Source: Roseovarius aestuariivivens
GTDB taxonomy: Bacteria; Pseudomonadota; Alphaproteobacteria; Rhodobacterales; Rhodobacteraceae
Length of the DNA stretch: 64,000 nucleotides
Reading direction: 5' to 3'
Assembly (NCBI RefSeq): GCF_004761875.1
Contig: NZ_SJEY01000008.1
Span: 186,001 to 250,000 of the forward strand
Below are positions 62,217-64,000 of the stretch, in pieces. The notes below the pieces were generated by a model. The model saw only the letters and a list, made by a program, of their open reading frames with translations, was not told the DNA's origin and made no database searches. The stretch's first letter is position 1. Each line of letters opens with the position of its first letter. The position numbers were made by a program, and so were the translations under genes.

Positions 62217-64000
62217 ATGACGCAATTGCCTTCCGTCTTCGAGAACTGGTTCGCCACACGCGGCTGGTCGATCCATCCGCATCAGCAGGCGATGCTGGAG
62301 CGCGCCCAGGCGCCTGCGCTTCTTCTTATTGCGCCGACCGGTGGCGGCAAGACGCTGGCGGGGTTTCTGCCCACTTTGGTCGATCTGGCGGAGGGCGGAC
62401 ATGAGGGGCTGCACACGCTGTATATCTCACCGCTCAAGGCCTTGGCGGCAGATATCAAGCGAAACCTGACCACGCCCGTCACAGAGATGGGCCTGCCCAT
62501 CCGGATCGAGGACCGCACCGGCGACACGCCGTCGAGCGCCAAGCGCCGTCAGCGCGCGGACCCGCCGCATATCCTGCTGACCACGCCGGAAAGCCTTGCG
62601 CTTCTGACCTCCTACGAGGATGCACCGCGTATTTTCAAAGGGTTGAAGCGTGTGGTGGTGGACGAAATCCATGCACTGGCCGAAAGCAAGCGGGGCGATC
62701 AGCTTTTCCTCGCGCTCTCTCGGTTGCAGGCGATGTGCCCGGATTTGCGCCGCGTGGGTCTCTCGGCCACGGTGGAGGACCCCGACGCCATCGCCCGGCT
62801 TCTGGCCAAAAACCCCGATCCCTGCGAGATCCTGCAGGCCGATCCGGGGCCGGAGCCCGATATCTCCATGCTGAAAACGGACGCGCCCCCGCCCTGGGCC
62901 GGGGGCGGCGCGGCCTATGCCATTCCCGCCGTTCTGGACGAGGTCAGGCGCCACAAGATCACGCTTATCTTCCACAACACCCGCGCGCAGGCCGAAATTT
63001 TCTTTCACAACCTGTGGCTTGCCAACGAAGACGCGCTGCCCATCGGCATCCACCACGGAAGCCTTGACCGCTATCAGCGCGAGCGCGTCGAAGGCGCGAT
63101 GCAGCGTGGCGAGCTGCGCGCGGTCGTCTGCACCGGCTCGCTCGATCTCGGCATCGACTGGGGCGATGTGGATCTCGTGATCCAGGTGGGCGCACCCAAG
63201 AACGTCAAGCGACTGGTGCAGCGGATTGGGCGGGCCAATCACCGCTACAATGCGCCCTCGAAGGCGCTGCTTGTGCCCGCCAACCGGTTTGAGGTGATCG
63301 AATGCCACGCAGCACTCGAAGCCGTCAAAGACCGCGATCTCGACGGGGAACCGCGCGGACCGGGGCCGCGCGACGTGCTGTGCCAGCATATCCTGATCCG
63401 CGCCTGTGCCGGCCCGTTCGAGGCGGACGCGCTTTTTGACGAGGTGAAAACCGTTGGCGCCTATCAGGGTCTGACCCGCGCGCAATTCGACGATTGCCTC
63501 GATTTCTGCGCCACCGGCGGCTATGCCCTGCGCGCCTATGACCAGTGGCAGCGGCTTCTTTGTCGCGACGGGCTGTGGCAGCTGCGCGATCCGCGCGCCG
63601 CGCGTCTGATCCAGATGAATATCGGCACCATTCAGGACAGTGACCTTCTGAAGGTGCGGATGCGTCGCCAGCGCGGCGGCAAGCCCTTGGGCGAAATCGA
63701 GGAGGGCTTTGCCGCGTCCCTCACCCCCGGCGATACGTTTCTGATCGGCGGTCAGATCGTGAAATATGAAGGCCTGCGCGAGATGGTGGTCGAGGTCAGC
63801 CGCGACAGCGCCCGCAAGCCCAAGATCGCCACCTTCGCCGGCACCAAATTCGCCACGTCGACCCAGCTCAGCCAGCGGATCCTGCACCTGCTGAACGAGG
63901 GCGACCAGCGCCCCCTGCCCGCCCACACGCGCGACTGGATCGACCTGCAGACGCAGATGTCGCGCCTGCCCAAGGCGGGCCGTCTTCTGATCGAAAGCTT
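62217..64000 (+). CDS. Lhr-like DEXH helicase, 5' part (truncated by the window end)
   Basis: At least 594 codons without a stop, running off the right edge. The Walker A is APTGGGKT at about residues 39-46, motif II is DEIH (VVVDEIHALAESKRGDQ), motif III SATVED, and later QRIGRANHR is motif VI. The order and the Lhr-core C-terminal part (FLIGGQIVKYEGLREMVVEV) match the ligase-associated DNA damage response DEXH helicase, which normally pairs with an exonuclease and an ATP-dependent ligase. The partners are beyond the window. The start MTQLPSVFENWF is close to the hairpins. Confidence 0.9.
   Translation, partial: MTQLPSVFENWFATRGWSIHPHQQAMLERAQAPALLLIAPTGGGKTLAGFLPTLVDLAEGGHEGLHTLYISPLKALAADIKRNLTTPVTEMGLPIRIEDRTGDTPSSAKRRQRADPPHILLTTPESLALLTSYEDAPRIFKGLKRVVVDEIHALAESKRGDQLFLALSRLQAMCPDLRRVGLSATVEDPDAIARLLAKNPDPCEILQADPGPEPDISMLKTDAPPPWAGGGAAYAIPAVLDEVRRHKITLIFHNTRAQAEIFFHNLWLANEDALPIGIHHGSLDRYQRERVEGAMQRGELRAVVCTGSLDLGIDWGDVDLVIQVGAPKNVKRLVQRIGRANHRYNAPSKALLVPANRFEVIECHAALEAVKDRDLDGEPRGPGPRDVLCQHILIRACAGPFEADALFDEVKTVGAYQGLTRAQFDDCLDFCATGGYALRAYDQWQRLLCRDGLWQLRDPRAARLIQMNIGTIQDSDLLKVRMRRQRGGKPLGEIEEGFAASLTPGDTFLIGGQIVKYEGLREMVVEVSRDSARKPKIATFAGTKFATSTQLSQRILHLLNEGDQRPLPAHTRDWIDLQTQMSRLPKAGRLLIES

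Noticed and set aside
1..64000. Search for tRNA, rRNA, CRISPR arrays, integrases, transposases and phage genes
   Set aside because: No regular direct-repeat array, no tRNA-like cloverleaf and no mobile-element protein was recognised by reading. A tRNA could still be missed without a program.

Overview
The window is a continuous piece of an alphaproteobacterial chromosome, most likely from the Rhodobacterales (Roseobacter group). Support comes from high-GC coding sequence, a GcrA cell-cycle regulator, an aa3 oxidase cluster in the order ctaC-ctaB-small ORF-ctaG-ctaE-surf1-thrC, a Tad pilus locus with Rhodobacteraceae-type Flp pilins, a DmdB-like acyl-CoA ligase, TTTGCAAA boxes of the RamB/PccR type before prpE, and a CtrA-like box before dprA. 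I see no rRNA, tRNA, CRISPR array, integrase or transposase.

Layout. 1-2.4 kb: end of a thiolase and a fadJ-type beta-oxidation enzyme. 2.4-8.4 kb: Hint-domain protein, sulfotransferase, acyl-CoA ligase, a peptidase-like membrane protein without a zinc motif, and a SPOR-domain protein. 8.4-12.1 kb: pyrimidine nucleoside salvage operon cdd-deoA-deoB-upp with GTGA overlaps at its first two junctions. 12.2-20.7 kb: central metabolism (malic enzyme, propionyl-CoA synthetase, NAD kinase, serine hydroxymethyltransferase, an esterase). 20.7-25.3 kb: an accessory zone around lepA, with an orphan Phd/YefM-like antitoxin and its TGTACA operator, a low-GC membrane gene coupled to the lepA stop, and a GC-mosaic gene divergent from lepA. 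25.3-34.1 kb: small housekeeping and hypothetical genes, gcrA, an HxlR regulator divergent from a DUF4242 gene. 34.1-41.1 kb: a long leftward run from ctaC through the oxidase assembly genes to thrC, an M16 peptidase and an acetyltransferase. 41.2-49.5 kb: tldD, an unrecognised 561-residue protein, dprA, topA and a lytic transglycosylase. 49.8-62.1 kb: the Tad/Flp pilus locus (two flp genes, cpaB, cpaC, ompA-like, cpaE, cpaF, tadB, tadC, two TPR lipoproteins, cpaA) followed by an AAA ATPase. 62.2 kb to the end: start of an Lhr-like DEXH helicase.

How they fit together. Thiolase/FadJ, the acyl-CoA ligase and PrpE point to fatty and short-chain acid use, and MaeB supplies pyruvate and NADPH. 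The cta run builds the terminal oxidase from subunits II and III plus heme O, copper and Surf1 factors; subunit I is not in the window. The Tad genes form an almost complete secretion machine, but TadE/TadF/TadG-like minor pilins are absent. The most novel leads are the accessory genes around lepA, the orphan antitoxin with a two-site operator, the 561-residue protein next to dprA, and the AAA ATPase ending the Tad run. Several regulatory signals can be read directly: the prpE boxes, the dprA CtrA-like box, an HxlR-type operator, an FNR-like site between ctaC and tldD, and covarying hairpin repeats. All functional statements are by reading alone; no database search was run.
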